A stretch of DNA of 64,000 nt from Oxyruncus cristatus (lineage: Eukaryota > Chordata > Aves > Passeriformes > Cotingidae): assembly GCA_013399855.1 (NCBI GenBank), contig VXAY01002200.1, positions 504,561 to 568,560 on the forward strand, read 5' to 3'. The notes below the pieces were generated by a model that was not told the origin of the DNA, searched no databases, and saw nothing but the letters and a program-made list of their open reading frames with translations. A program made the translations under genes and the position numbers. Shown piece after piece: positions 1 through 11,927 of this stretch (its first letter is position 1; each line of letters starts with the position of its first letter).

Positions 1-38
1 TGTTTGCAGAGCAGTGTTTTGCGGAGTGTCTGCAAACA
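1..38. repeat. Perfect 10-bp inverted repeat (hairpin)
   Basis: TGTTTGCAGA at 1-10 is the exact reverse complement of TCTGCAAACA at 29-38, with an 18-base loop. The window starts inside or at the edge of the structure, so its full extent cannot be seen. No function can be assigned. Confidence 0.6.
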
Positions 39-157
39 TCACACTCATCACAGAGCAGAGGGACGCAAGAAAACTCGGACCATCTTCTGTCCCGTGTCCT
101 GTTGATAAAGAAGGGACAGTTTTAGGCAGACAGCATGATAAAACAACCAAGAGCAGT

Positions 158-218
158 GGCATAGATGCTTCACCTGCTGAGTAGGTAGGACCATAGGTGT
201 AGATGCTTTACCTACTGA
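158..218. repeat. Diverged direct repeat, 23 bp, 38-bp period
   Basis: Positions 158-180 and 196-218 are two copies of a 23-bp unit containing AGATGCTT. They differ at four positions and all four are transitions, as expected of an old local duplication that has since drifted. It is too short to be a known repeat family. Confidence 0.55.
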
Positions 219-1358
219 CATTTTCAGAATGGGACTTACCCTTGCTCAGAAATTGCTTAAAATACATAGTGCTATTTTTCAATAACATCCCCATCTGTCT
301 GTAGCAAACCTTGCTGCTGTAAATAGGAATAAGATGACTAAAGGCAGGCCTGAACTCAGCCAGAAAGGTGCAAGATCCAAATTAATCTAGTTATAGCTAG
401 TGCAAAACGTGATATGGGTACTTTTGGCTATTTAAGAACAGCATCAGAATTGCCAGATACACAACAAATGCCCACAAAATTGTGTAAGCAGTTGCAGTTC
501 AGCTGGAGCTGGTAGCAGTAGAAATATTATGAAATTACTCCAGTACAGGTAGGCTTGAAAATCATGATTGCAATATAATCGTAGGCAGACCAATTAACTG
601 TAATATCAAAGAGGGTTATGACTTAAAGTGAAGAATAAGTAACACTAGCAGATGGACTCTTTAAATACCCTGTGTTCACATGAATGGAAAAACAGGAAAG
701 AAAGATTGGGAGAAATGTGCTATTGAAACAATTCAGCCTTCAGAGGAAACAGTCTTTAAAATATTCTATAGGATTTCTTCAGGCCTCATGCAGACTGTGA
801 GTTTGCTTTTTATTGAGGAGCCACCTTTGAGGTGCACCAGTGTGGCTCTTATGTGGCAGTTTCAGTGTAGATGAAGAAAGACATTTTGCTCTGATTTCTT
901 ATGTTCAACCCCAGCTGGAGAAGAACATAGACAAGGTGTGAAATTAGTAAGTATCAATCTCCAGTAAAAAGCCCATTTTCACAAAATAACTGTTACACAG
1001 AAAGAATAAATGCAGAAATATAATGTTAAGGAGACAGCAGAGTCAACGTGATTGTTTCGACATGGAGGGGTTTGGTGATCAATAGGAAATGGAAGGGGAC
1101 TGAGCTGGGAGCCTGGTGGAATTTATGTGTGATGGCAGAGTGGGAACCCATGAAAAGCAGAAACGAAAGTAAAACCTGAGAGAGAAGTGACGATGGTGGG
1201 AAAAGCTCTCGCACCTCTCTGTCTGGAAACCCCTGAGACATATCGTAATGTGCTGTGTGCCTGTGCCACCTACTGCATGTTTTGTTTTCAGGAGACATCT
1301 GCAATTTCTTTTTCAGGTGACAATAAGCTGTCTAACAGTTGTGGGGTCACCATAAACT

Positions 1359-1836
1359 CTGTACTGCATCCAGCTCTGCGACCCCCAACATAAGGAGGAC
1401 ATGGACGTGCTGGAGCAAGTCCAGAGGAAGCCACACGGGTAATCAGAGGGCTGGAGAACCTCTCCTATGGGGAAAGGCTGTGACAGTCTGGGAAAAGGAA
1501 GACTATGGGGAGATCTTAGAGCACATTCCAGCACCTAACAGGGTCCTACAAGAAAGCATGAGAAGGACTTTTGACAAGGTCATGTACCGGTAAGATGAGG
1601 GGAAATGTAAGAGTAAGTTTAGATTAGAGACCAGGAGGAAATTCTTCACTCTGAGAGTGGTGAACAGGTGCACAGAAAAGCTGTAGCTCCCCCATCCCTG
1701 GAAGTGTTCAGGGCCAGTTTGGGTGGGGCTTTGAGCAACCTGGTCCAATGGAAGGTGTCCCTGACCATAGGAGGGGGATTGGAAATATGTGACCTTCAGG
1801 GTCACTTCCAACCCAAACCACTCTGTGATTCTATGA
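1359..1836 (+). mobile_element. CR1 LINE fragment, 3' end, + strand
   Basis: This is a 5'-truncated copy of chicken repeat 1, the main non-LTR retrotransposon of birds. The sequence runs from the last part of the reverse-transcriptase ORF (the region recalled as 'CIQLWGPQHKKDM') through the 3' UTR. It ends with the family hallmark: a GTCACTTCCAACCCAAACCA type tail followed by the octamers CTCTGTG and ATTCTATG at 1821-1836. Compared with the usual family sequence it has lost several short stretches, for example just before the HWNRLP-type motif near 1660, so no open frame survives. CR1 copies normally lack target-site duplications, and none is seen. It has drifted far enough to be an old insertion. 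Confidence 0.93.
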
Positions 1837-3156
1837 ACTCATAGCTATCTTCAGAAATTTCTGCTGAAAGTTTCACTTGACCTCTCTGTGGCTTTGCAAG
1901 TTCCTGGCCTTCCACCAGTGAGAAATGAGTAACTAGATATTAATTAGTCCCAGACAGTCCTAACTACCTGAATGAGTGATATACCCAAACAAATGTGGTC
2001 TGTGCAGTCAGAGCCATGAAAATAGGCTAGGGCACCTTTGCATAGCTGATAGCACCTGTGAATTATGTCTCCACTGCTACCTCAAAGGCCTCAGTCCAAA
2101 AAGAAGAGCCAAGAAGAATCAGATTTACCTTATTACTATAAAAGCCAGAAAAGAAATGTGTTACTTTTTCATCTCTTTCAGCAGCTGTAATTTCTTTAAC
2201 AATAGGAGGTGAGATATGTGTAGGCAGAGACTGACAGTGTTTCTGCAAGCTGCACAGCATTGACTAAATTAATAACATCTTCCTACCCCCCTCCTCCAGG
2301 CTCAGGAAGACTCATCTGCTGTGCTAACAAGTACCTCCTCAGTGGACTTCCCCAGCATAGAAGACAAAATGCAGACATCTGGGAGGGCCACTGTCCTTGT
2401 CTGTTTACCGTGGTGAAAACCAGAGTCTGAAATACACCTCCTGTCGAAGACGGAGAGGACCCAGCACCACCAGAGTTTCCATCCAGCTAGCTCAGTGTGG
2501 CAGCCCCAGTCTTTAGAATGATCATAAAGTGAGCAGAAAAAATCAGCAGGTTTTATAGACAACGTGTTTCCAGTAAGTATGAATGAGAGAATCACAGCAG
2601 TATCACAAAATAGGATAAGATAAACTAAACTAAATGAAAATGAACTAGTTTTAAACCAGGGGTAGCACATATCAAATACCAAGGTCTTGTCTGCTGTTAG
2701 AAGCCAAGGCTGTTTTCATCCTTGCCTTGTGGTTGTCCATCTTCAAGCAGTGATGTCATTGGGTCAGTGAAAGTGGCATCTGGTGTAATTTATTTATTTG
2801 ACTCTCCCTCATCCTCTCAGCTATGTGCCCAAGAGTGTTTGCAGCAAACATAGCAGCTTCTTCCTCTGCACCATGCCAGCCTGTGGTCCTCACTATGGAA
2901 AAATTCAGGCCATTTATTACCAACAGGAAAAGGGAAACACATAGAAGGAAATAGATGAAAACTGAATGGGGAGAAGGCTATTATGTTAAGTTACTCTCCC
3001 CAGAACTGCAGTGAGTACCACATTTCTCACAGAAATTCATGCAAACTCCAGAAAAGTAAGTTTGGTCATCAAGAGGATCAGGAGAGAGTCTGAACTGCTC
3101 CTTTGGCTTGGGGAAAACACAGGAGATTCAAAATGATGCTTCCCTGAACCGAGAGT
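1837..3156. other. Non-coding DNA, no gene seen
   Basis: Mixed-composition sequence with no recognised repeat. An open frame of 126 codons lies on the minus strand at 2302-2682, but it has no recognisable domain and no splice or promoter context, so I treat it as chance. Confidence 0.65.
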
Positions 3157-3305
3157 TAGGACTTTTCTATCATTCTTTCATTGTTAAAACCAAACATTTT
3201 ACGTGTTAATTTTTCAATGACAGTGCATATGAAATAGGACTTTTTTATTATTTGTTAAAACCAAATATTTCAGATGTTGATTTTTTAATCCAATTGCATG
3301 TGAAA
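3157..3305. repeat. Diverged head-to-tail duplication of about 75 bp
   Basis: Copy one is 3157-3234 (78 bp) and copy two is 3235-3305 (71 bp), with no bases between them. Both begin TAGGACTTTT, share GTTAAAACCAAA in the middle and end with a GCATRTGAAA motif. Differences include point changes and a small deletion in the second copy. This is a two-copy tandem duplication that has since drifted, not a known transposon. Confidence 0.75.
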
Positions 3306-3741
3306 ACAAGTCTTCAGTGAAACATAACCATTAGCAATTTTTAAAGGTGGTCTTGCATTAGACACATATGTGTTGGTATATATTTGTCCCACTTTTCCTA
3401 TTCTCTAGGATCATGAAATTGAAGAAGACATCAGATTGAAAGACCGACCCTAATGTAACTAACATTTTTGAATACAGAGAATAAAAGCCTTTACACCTGC
3501 TTTGGTCTTTCCATCGTGGGCAGCCTTTACTTTTATTGCTTCAGGGTAAAATTACTACAGCTGCTAATTTAATTTTGTTTACAGACAGTAAGATTTTGCA
3601 TTTTTTTCAAACCATCACTGTTCCTTTGGTATTAAATTTTGGGGTTTTTTCCAACAGGGCAGCCCTTGTTTAGTTTATTCTTAACTATGTAAAATAAAAC
3701 TATTCATCTGTGTATACAACGAATTTAAAATCTCAAACCAG
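3306..3741. other. AT-rich non-coding DNA
   Basis: No gene or recognised repeat. AATAAA-type hexamers occur near 3480 and 3690, but nothing upstream resembles a transcript end, so they are not called as polyadenylation sites. Confidence 0.6.
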
Positions 3742-3763
3742 ATTTTTCTTTTTTTTTTCTTTT

Positions 3764-3799
<36 letters not shown>

Positions 3800-3800
3800 C
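3742..3800. repeat. Long poly-T / polypyrimidine tract
   Basis: A nearly pure T tract with a few C interruptions, ending in an uninterrupted run of about 35 T (3765-3799). Read on the minus strand it could be the poly-A tail of a retrocopy, but the flank at 3801-3835 has no AATAAA on that strand and no recognisable gene sequence. It is called a simple repeat. Length in an assembly may be unreliable. Confidence 0.9.
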
Positions 3801-5035
3801 TAGCTATTTCTACTGCTTAAACACACTACCTGTAAACTAATCTAAGTCTCATTGAAGCAAGACCAAAACACAAGTAGAGTTAGAATCAACCCTTCCTACA
3901 GAAATTAACACCTTTTGTCAGGGGTAACTGGAAGGGACCTAGCTACCATGAGTAGTTTTGGCATTCCTTGGTAGAAGAGAGTTTAGTCTAGCTGTGGATT
4001 AAGGGTGAATTACAGGAAATCTGCACTGATTTAAGTGTGTGATGAATGAGAAAATCTTCAAGGCCCTTGTGAAAGATAAACAGTTATTTTTGAAAGCCTG
4101 GGTAATTTAAATTTCTCTTCAAAAGGAAAAAGAGGAGTTGTTTCAGAACAACCAACCCCAAAGGCCAGTCATACATCCCCATGGCCTCTTGCATTCTCTG
4201 AATTGTATGCTGCACTTAAAAGATTATCGAGACATCCCATCTCTGCTTGATTAACTCCTCTCTTAAGTATTAAGGTCATTTGCAACTACTTAATGATCCT
4301 TTTAGGTACCAACACTGTCAAGCCTTGATCTTTAGCGCAGTAATGGGATCAGAGCCTCTCCTACTGCACTGCCCTTCAGTGTTGGCAGGCAAGAGTTTCT
4401 GAATGATGCTCCCTTGCACAGGACTCGATATAAGGTGTAAGGGACCAGGAGTCTTTGTGCCTACCCGTGCATGTGAAGCCACCTCCATATTGCACCTGCA
4501 AGCACAGAGAGAGTCCCCCTTCATTCAGTGCAACACCAAGGGGATCTGCAACATCGCAGCTGGAGAGAAGGGAAGGAGTGGAAGTTATCGTGCAAGTTTC
4601 TTTAATGCTCTACAAAAATAAACAACCCCTCCTGTAGCAACTTCCGTGCAGGTTTGGTATGAAAGCAGAGGAGCACGAAGCTTGCTGTCGTTCCTACCAC
4701 ACATCCTGTGGAGGCACAGCTTCAGAAACACCTGAGTGTGTCAGATATTATCTGGAGGAAGGAATGTGTCAGCTGACAGCAAGGCTGGAAACTACTGAAA
4801 CTGTTGTCAGCTGGGCCATTCTTATAGCTATCTCTGGCCTCTTTGAGAATTAATATCCAACAATCTGGTCCCATCGGCAAACAGGAGAGAGTATAAGATC
4901 CTTCCAGGAATCATTCAGCTGGTTGCTTTAGAGATGAGGTATCTGAGTGCTATCAAATTAACAGGTTCAGCCACAGGAACATATTCTGGGAAAGTAAATA
5001 GCCTTGTAGAGGAGAATGTCTGAAAAAGTAGGTAC
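3801..5035. other. Non-coding DNA, no gene seen
   Basis: No recognised repeat. Several overlapping open frames of 60-72 codons at 4318-4853 lie in a slightly GC-richer stretch on both strands, the pattern expected of shadows in a stop-poor segment. No domain is visible. Confidence 0.6.
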
Positions 5036-5090
5036 GTGTAGACTTTGGAAAACATTGGAGAATGTGTGGGCTTTGGAAAACACTGCAAAT
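5036..5090. repeat. Two-copy tandem duplication, 28 bp
   Basis: Copy one at 5036-5063 and copy two at 5064-5090 abut. Both contain CTTTGGAAAACA with GTGT at the left edge and AAT at the right. They differ at a handful of positions, so the duplication is old. Confidence 0.7.
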
Positions 5091-6268
5091 TGGAGGTATT
5101 GCTGGTCTTGTTGCAGCTCTTTGGTGGTTGTATCTGATTTTTTTGTAGGTGGAAAAATGTATGCTATCTACTCATCTGAACCAATGCAAAGGCCACAGCT
5201 CTGTTCTTTTTTTTTACTGAAAATCATCTGAGCTCCCTTTTCTATCTCCATGTTGAGCAAGCTCAGATGCACTCACAGGTTTTGCTTCTCTTGCTCAGCA
5301 GGTAAAATTATTTTCCTGTTGTCCACCCTTATATTGATCTTGGAGCTCCTGTTCACGTCCTTATGTGAGAGAGGAAGATGAGCTTGTAGCCAGGAGCTTG
5401 CAGGTATTTACAAGAAACATTCCTGACTCTAGGTGTCTGTCCTCCATGAGTTTCTGCTATCAAGTCATATTTTCTTGGGGCTGGTTTATCGAAGAGAACA
5501 GTCACGTTTAAAAATTATGTTGGTGAATGAGCACATTTGGCCTGTGTAGTCAAGGGCAAATCCTTTTCAGTGCTATCCCAATGAAGTTAATCTTCCAACC
5601 ACACTCGACCAAAGTGATACTGACTCTGGCACTGAGAACTCTCTGAGAACAACTGAGCACGTGTGTCCTCTGCTCAAGTCAGTGTGGTGCTGACACCTTT
5701 CTCATGAGTAGCGCTCTGTGCAAAGCGCTTCAGAATAGCTGCTCAGTGCACAGAGCACACCAGCAGGGAACACACCATCAAATTGGGTCCTAAAAAGGCA
5801 TCAGATGGTTGAAGTCTTCACATCTAAAAACCCTTCTGTGCATTCAGTTTCAGTTTTCTAATAAAGGGATGTGGCTGATAACCCTAGCTTCTCTCTAGCT
5901 TCATTATGCTGTGCACTTAATTCTGAATCAATTTGGGCATGTGTAGCCAGGTATAGCAAAAGTGTTACCTTGGCTAGATCAGAGCCTGCACTTCCCCAGG
6001 TTTCTGGGTCCCAACTGTCTCAGGTCAGGCACCCAGCTGTAAGGGACAGCACTGGGAAATGTGGGTTAAGCCATCAGTGACAGTCAGGTCAGCAGGCTTT
6101 GGGCATGCTATTTTAAAGCTCTGTGTTCCTCTAAGTTCTTTGTAGGACTGTTTTGGCATCATTGTGGTTACTTTCAGTGCAGCTTAGTTCAGATTTCCAG
6201 CAATCAGAGTAAATTCAGAGCTATTTAACAGCACTCAGACTAGACAGTCTTGGGGAGATGAAGCTTTC
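5091..6268. other. Non-coding DNA, no gene seen
   Basis: No recognised repeat or gene. A CACGTG E-box hexamer at 5658-5663 and two AGCGCT palindromes near 5709-5729 are noted, neither strong enough to call a site. Confidence 0.55.
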
Positions 6269-6514
6269 TTATCTGTGGCTGCTGCTGCTGCATTTTGAAA
6301 CGAGCATAAGAGAGGCAAATGCATCCATGAACATTTGCTGCCACTATGGATTTAAAAGCAAAATGCAGTCAGAAAGGCTACCAAAAAACTACTTCACTTG
6401 GCTGATAACTCAATTTGTTGATAAGAAAGAGGGAGTGTTTTGTCTCTCTGTATCAGATAAGTGACTTATCACTCCCTGCACTGTTGATGATGAACATGTT
6501 CATCTGGCAGATAG
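6269..6514. promoter_or_regulatory. Cluster of six WGATAR motifs (candidate enhancer)
   Basis: Six matches to the GATA-factor consensus WGATAR lie in 246 bp: TTATCT at 6269, TGATAA at 6403, TGATAA at 6419, AGATAA at 6455, TTATCA at 6466 and AGATAG at 6509. The two at 6455 and 6466 form a perfect palindrome, GATAAGTGACTTATC (6456-6470). By chance about one match per 512 bp is expected over both strands with equal base use, so about 0.5 here. Inverted GATA pairs are a known arrangement for double-finger GATA binding. Function is inferred from motif density only; flanking gene and conservation are unknown. Confidence 0.4.
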
Positions 6515-8532
6515 TGGCAATAAAGCCGCATCTCCCCTTTGCACTGCAAGACATATGCTGCATCAAATGAAATTAAGGGAAATGGATTTAAATAACTTTT
6601 TGGTAAATGCTTTTAAAATCAATTTATAATTAACCTGTGGAACCTCCTGCTGCATTTTATTAGAAAGGGAAACATCATGCTTGAAAATCGATGTTTCATG
6701 TGAGCAATAGTACGGGGAGATAAAAAGTATAAAAAGAGTGGAGAAAGGACACCGCTGCTATGGGATAGTATTGCCCAATTAATGAGGTGGGCTGCAATTG
6801 AAAGTGTGAGGTTCTGTTTTCTTCCTACACTATCCAAGTGTAGGTTGTTGTTAGGTATAGGTGTATTTCTTTGGCACTTTTTTTCATATTGTGCACATGG
6901 ACCCACACAGCATTGGGGCCCACCTTTGCAGGAGAGCAAGCATGCAGGATGGAGGGAGCACCTGTCACAGCTGTTGTCTGAGATGTTGAAAGCACAGAAG
7001 AAACCTAAATGCACATGTGTTTATATCTGTGTTTTGTTGCCCAGGCTGGGGAGGCCTCAGCAAGAAGATGTCAGGGTGTATTGCAGCATCACAGACTAAC
7101 CATATCGTGTCTGGCTGCAGAACCAGGCTGTCATACAGGATCCCAGTGTGGGTGCAGAGCCATGAGTGCCATTGATTTCCAGTGCTGACAGAGGTGAGGA
7201 TAGAGAAAGCCTCTATCTGTTGGTGTTCACCAATGCAAATCATTGTGCAGTGGGTTGTACCCGCACATCTGCATTGATCCACTCCTCAAGATCATGTCTA
7301 AGATGCAGGAGACTTGTGCGTTAGTCCAGGCTTCGACCTTGTAGGAGGAATGCTGTTTCACTGGGCCTGTTTCTGCTTGCCTTGGTTAAGTTTGTGCATG
7401 GCAGAAACTGGGCTAAATCTCCAAAAGTGGCTGTGCACTGTGCACTGATGGGCAAATCCAAGGGACTGCTGAGACCCACTGTATCAAACCCAGCTACCAG
7501 GGATTGGATCCACAACCCCTAGTGTGAACCCCCCACAAATTAATTCAGCCTTGCTACTGATTGGTTCCTCTGCAGGTTAGTTATGTTTTTTTTCTTACTT
7601 CAGGGGATTCTTGGTGTTGCCTAAGTCCACTCCCTCCTTCTGACATTCAGACTGTCCCTTTCTCAAATGGGAGCCGTTGCAGAGGGTTGCAATTATGACT
7701 GCAGTGGCAAGAAAAGCTTTGATCAGAAATGGGCCTGACGAGGAGTGTGCTGAGGAATTAATGTAGAACTGACTTCATCAGCAGCTAAGAGCTTTGTGGA
7801 GGAGGAATTTAGGTGCTTCTTACAGCCTCAACAATGCAAAGCAGCCATCAACAACAAGGTGTTCCCCAGAGGATGCTAATCACTCTCCTCCCTCTTGATC
7901 AGCAGTTAAGAGTGTCTCTCTTCTTTCTACTTATCACCTAGTCAGAGATGCCAGAGGTATTTCTTAGAAGATAAGAACATTATTTACACCCAGTCTTAGA
8001 AAGGAAAGAAGAGGTGGTGAGTGAGCTACAACCATTATTGTTACTGTTATCATTTGTATCGCAAAAGCAGTTAACTGTGCTCAGACCCCATCTAGCAGGG
8101 CCAACTATTTTGTACTGATTGTACTCCCTGCCTTAGCTCCGACAGGGCTGAGAGATGTGCAACAGGGATGGGGGAGGGAGGTTCAGAGGACCGAGGAACA
8201 TGGTCCCACACTGCACACAGCAATAGACCAAGGTCCCAAATTTTCTCTCACTTATCACGACCCGTGTGTTTGAGAAGCAGGGAACATCTCTGCTCCCTGT
8301 TCAATTCCATTAGGAGTTATCTGCAGATCCAAACCATAATGTCCAACGGATCTAGTATAATCCTCCTGTACCAATATAGCTCCAGTCTAGTTCTACTGTA
8401 GATGTACCTTCCTGTTAGTGTCATGGGAAAGGGCAAGAAGAGATGCATCTCTCTTTCCGTGAGAACAGAGATACAAAGTAAGGATGTGTACTTTAGGATC
8501 ATCTAGTTCTGCTCCTTACTAAAAACTGTGCA
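6515..8532. other. Non-coding DNA, no gene seen
   Basis: No recognised repeat. Overlapping open frames of 105-131 codons around 6619-7282 occur on both strands but contain no domain I know. A 10-bp palindrome CAGTTAACTG lies at 8068-8077. The stretch near 8493-8512 resembles the start of a minus-strand CR1 tail but is too short to call. Confidence 0.55.
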
Positions 8533-8568
8533 TTTTTTCCTTATTTTTTTTCTTTTTTCTTTTTTTTT
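8533..8568. repeat. Poly-T rich tract
   Basis: About 36 bp made almost entirely of T with a few C and A bases. Simple low-complexity sequence; no adjacent retrocopy is recognised on either strand. Confidence 0.85.
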
Positions 8569-11500
8569 AATGGACGACTAAAAAAATATACACATTAGAG
8601 TTGAGACTACTGTGTGCTTCAGAACATCAAGTTCTGTCTGCACATGTGATGAGAAGGTTAGGTACATATGCCAGCCCCCACAAACAAAGCTTTAATATCT
8701 ACAGCTACTATGTTGTTAGTGCTCTGATATTTAACCAGAAGGTATCTCTGACTTCAGCTCATGTTCTTCTCAGCTTCCCTTGTTATTCTCCCTCCCAAAC
8801 ACACAGAGAATGATATTATGTCTATGGAGCCAAAGGCTCTGTGTCTGCGTGCTGTGGAATTTGGTCATGATATTGCTAATTGGAAGGTGCAAGGTCATCC
8901 TTGCAACCTTACATTTACATGCTTGGTCATTTTGTCCTGCACTGCTGGTAATGTGAGAGTTGTTATACTCCTTCCCTCAGACCCCCAGAAGTCGCTGTCT
9001 GCTAAACACTGAGTAGGTGGGATTCTTGAAGAGCCCTTAAACGGGAAATCTCCTGGATTATTTTGTGTGATGAAGACTCCCAACTACCCTTAGCTTTTCT
9101 GTACATGGAAAATTGAAGAATGCATTTGTAAGTCACTCAACTAAAATGATACAGCTTATAGAGTGCAGGTGTGTTACATGCCTGCAATATTATGATTAGG
9201 ACAGATGTTGAACAGCTTTAAACCAGAAAATCTTAGTACCTGGAGTCCCATGGCAGCTCAGAGCTTAGCCAAAATTCACTTTCCTCACTTTGTCCATACA
9301 GGTTTTACAGCCTCTTGTGAGATCAGCAATTGGTGAGGAAGGGCCTGTACCATAAGCTGGGTGGCTTTGCGATGTCTCAGATATGTCAGTGCGTCACTGC
9401 ATTGCTGTGCGCAGTGCAGACCTACTGCTACTGCCAAATGGGTCAGTGCTGCTGCAAACCTAAGGGAATGATCTGGGCCAAGAAGAGAGGTGGTCCTCTA
9501 CAGTTGGGAGCTGGTAGTTAGAGTAACTTCTGTCCCTGGCATGGTGCTGCCTCTGGTAGTTATCCTTAGCAGAGCCGTTTGCTTGGCAGTGCTGGTTGTT
9601 ACTTACAGGTTTCTCTATGCTATCAAGGAGGGACAGGGAGCAGTGTTTTGGTGGCCACACAAAACCCTGGGAGAGGGCAGTGGTGAGGACAGATTTCTCA
9701 GTGTCCCTTCCCTGCTTTGGGAACCTCAGGACCCCTTTACACCTTCATAACCACAGATGTTAGTAAACACACTTGTCTCCCAAGCACAGCAGAGTGTAGG
9801 AGAGACTGCACCACAGAAGTTTAGACCTCAGCTTGCCTCCTGGGACCTTGCTGGTGAGATGGGCCATCAGAGAAGAGCAAAAGAGATCTTCTTGTCTCTG
9901 CTGCCACCTCTGTTTGACCTTGCAGTTATTTCAGAGCCTGTGGTATCAGAGTAACTACCTTGCTGCAAACTTAGACTTATCTATCACAAATATACATGAA
10001 ACTTTGTAATAACTAGCTCATATATTCATTCCTAAAGTGACTACAGAGAGATTTAATGTTGTTTAACTCATCCACTATCTTGGGTCCCTTTTTGTTACAT
10101 CCTTGCCTGAAGGCAAAGACTTTGGTTAAGCTAGAAATGCTGGTCGTTTCTGAACAGCTTCAGTAACTGGACCAAATGATTGTTTGGTGGCTTAGAGTCA
10201 GGAAAGCAGGGGAAGAAGAATCACTGTGACTGTATATTCAAGAAGAAGAGGGAATTCTGTGGTGGAGAGTCACCGCTATGCTCTTGCTTTCGGTTGCTAC
10301 ATGAGGAAGGGGTGACTCTTTACCAGGCTCAGGTGCTAGCTCAGCTCCTCCGAATATGAGGCAAGCCCAGATGCAAACTTTGTGGCTTAGCCCCATGTTA
10401 ATACATTCCCAAATGCTAATTAAGAGTGGTGAATGAAGAGAGAAATGCAGGTTAATGTAGCACGCTGGCAGTTGACAAACTGCCTGCCAAATGAAAGCTT
10501 TGGAGATGACGTGTAAGTAGAGGCCAGCAGCCTGCACAGGAGTGAGCTGGAGGGTTTGAGCTGGTGTAAACGCTGCTTCCTCTGGGGGGAAGAGAAAAAA
10601 TTGTTTCAGGGTACCAGTACTGAAAGGGGAGTGGGAAGGGAAAAGTTTGGGACATGGGAATGATTTGATATTCTTCCTGAGGACAAGCGTTGGCATCCCT
10701 CATAACTTTAGGCAGAGTCTACTGGGAATAAGATGGAAGTACAGGTAGCTTGGACCTTAGAGACATGCCTGGAGGTGCTTGCAAGCTCTGAAAGAACAGT
10801 GATGTCATCGTGGGTTCCACTTTTGATGGGGAACTAGAGAGGTTCTTGAATTCCCAATCTCCATGCTGTATTTCCACTCCCTGAGTAATCCCTTTTTTAG
10901 AGCAAGCTTTGTAGACAAAGCTGTATTCCGTTTTCACCTACAATCTCCTGATATGGAGACCAAATAGGTGGGAGGAGAAGAGCTTTCACTCAGTAATGGG
11001 CCTCTGTGTGATTCCTGCAGTTGGAGTGATGCAAGATTGACTTCAGCAAGTAGGTGAGGGATTTTTGCTCAGCAGTGAGTCAAGAGCTCTGTGAGCTAAA
11101 AGCCAGCAGTTTTCCCCTTCAGTTCAGCAGGACTGCCCTGTCGTTACTGAGAAATCATAACATCAGATTCATGGCACCAAAATGGCAATTATTCTCCATG
11201 GGGTTGCCTGTCTCTTCCATTCCTCTTTCTACTGGCTTTTTTTGGTGGATTGAGATCTATGAGTGGAAGATTGTAGCACAATACAGCAGTGTAAATGACA
11301 GATTTTTGAGAGAAGGAAAGAACATGAGGCAACATTAGTATAAAAGAAGGAGGAAAAGCAGATCAACTTCAGTGTAAAATATTTACAGTAAAGCTGTTGA
11401 CTTGGAATTTTCTCACAAATTCCTTCCTCAAACCAGGCTTCTTGAGGGGTTTGCTAAAGCTCACAAGCCTTAGGGGCAGGTCTGTCATGTTCTGTAAGTT

Positions 11501-11927
11501 TCTACAGGCTTGTTTTCAGCAACTCTGGTGTAATTTTCAGATAGTTGCAACACTTTCTGGACCAAATGCAAAGGCCTCCATGTCCCACAAACTATCTGCT
11601 TGTCTTCTTGCTGTCTTGGCTCCCACAGCACAGATATCTGAAATTGTGTTTCAGAGGTCAGAGAAGGGATTGTATAGATTGCAAATGAACCAAACTGGTT
11701 CTTTCATCTCTTACCATGAAGCTAAGAGATTTGGGATTTTTTTTTCCTTGTCCTACTTTTATGAGTGAATCACAGAAAATTTACATCAGAAAGGACTGCC
11801 CAAATTAATCTAGCGTTCCCCAAACCTCTGTCTTTCCACACAGGTACTCCCATCTTGCCTTTTGAGAGTGAGGGTTGAAATTTCTCAGTGCTCAGTTGCT
11901 TCCATTTTTAATTCCCTTTATGGTTTC
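8569..11927. other. Non-coding DNA, no gene seen
   Basis: Unremarkable sequence without a repeat I recognise. A minus-strand open frame of 152 codons at 10238-10696 and a plus-strand frame of 123 codons at 11397-11768 have no domains. The short stretch 11764-11815 resembles a very old CR1 tail on the minus strand but is too decayed to annotate. Confidence 0.55.

Larger units (their letters stand above)
1..1358. other. Non-coding DNA, no gene seen
   Basis: No open frame here has recognisable protein features; the longest reaches only about 90 codons. The sequence is not a repeat family I recognise. Two small structures are listed separately: a hairpin at the very start and a diverged 23-bp direct repeat at 158-218. 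A further short inverted repeat, CTGTCCC at 87-93 and GGGACAG at 114-120, is probably chance. Read as intergenic or intronic. Confidence 0.7.

Noticed and set aside
2302..2682. 126-codon open frame on the - strand with a hydrophobic stretch
   Set aside because: A single hydrophobic stretch is not enough; no family resemblance or transcript signals.
8493..8518. GGATCATCTAGTTCTGCTCC, similar to part of a minus-strand CR1 tail
   Set aside because: Only about 25 bp match and neither octamers nor flanking CR1 blocks are present.
10238..10696. 152-codon open frame on the - strand
   Set aside because: No recognisable protein family, signal or splice context.
11764..11815. GAATCACAGAAAATT...AATCTAGCG, similar to a very old CR1 tail
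   Set aside because: Too many mismatches and no continuation; a true CR1 tail lies nearby at 11928.
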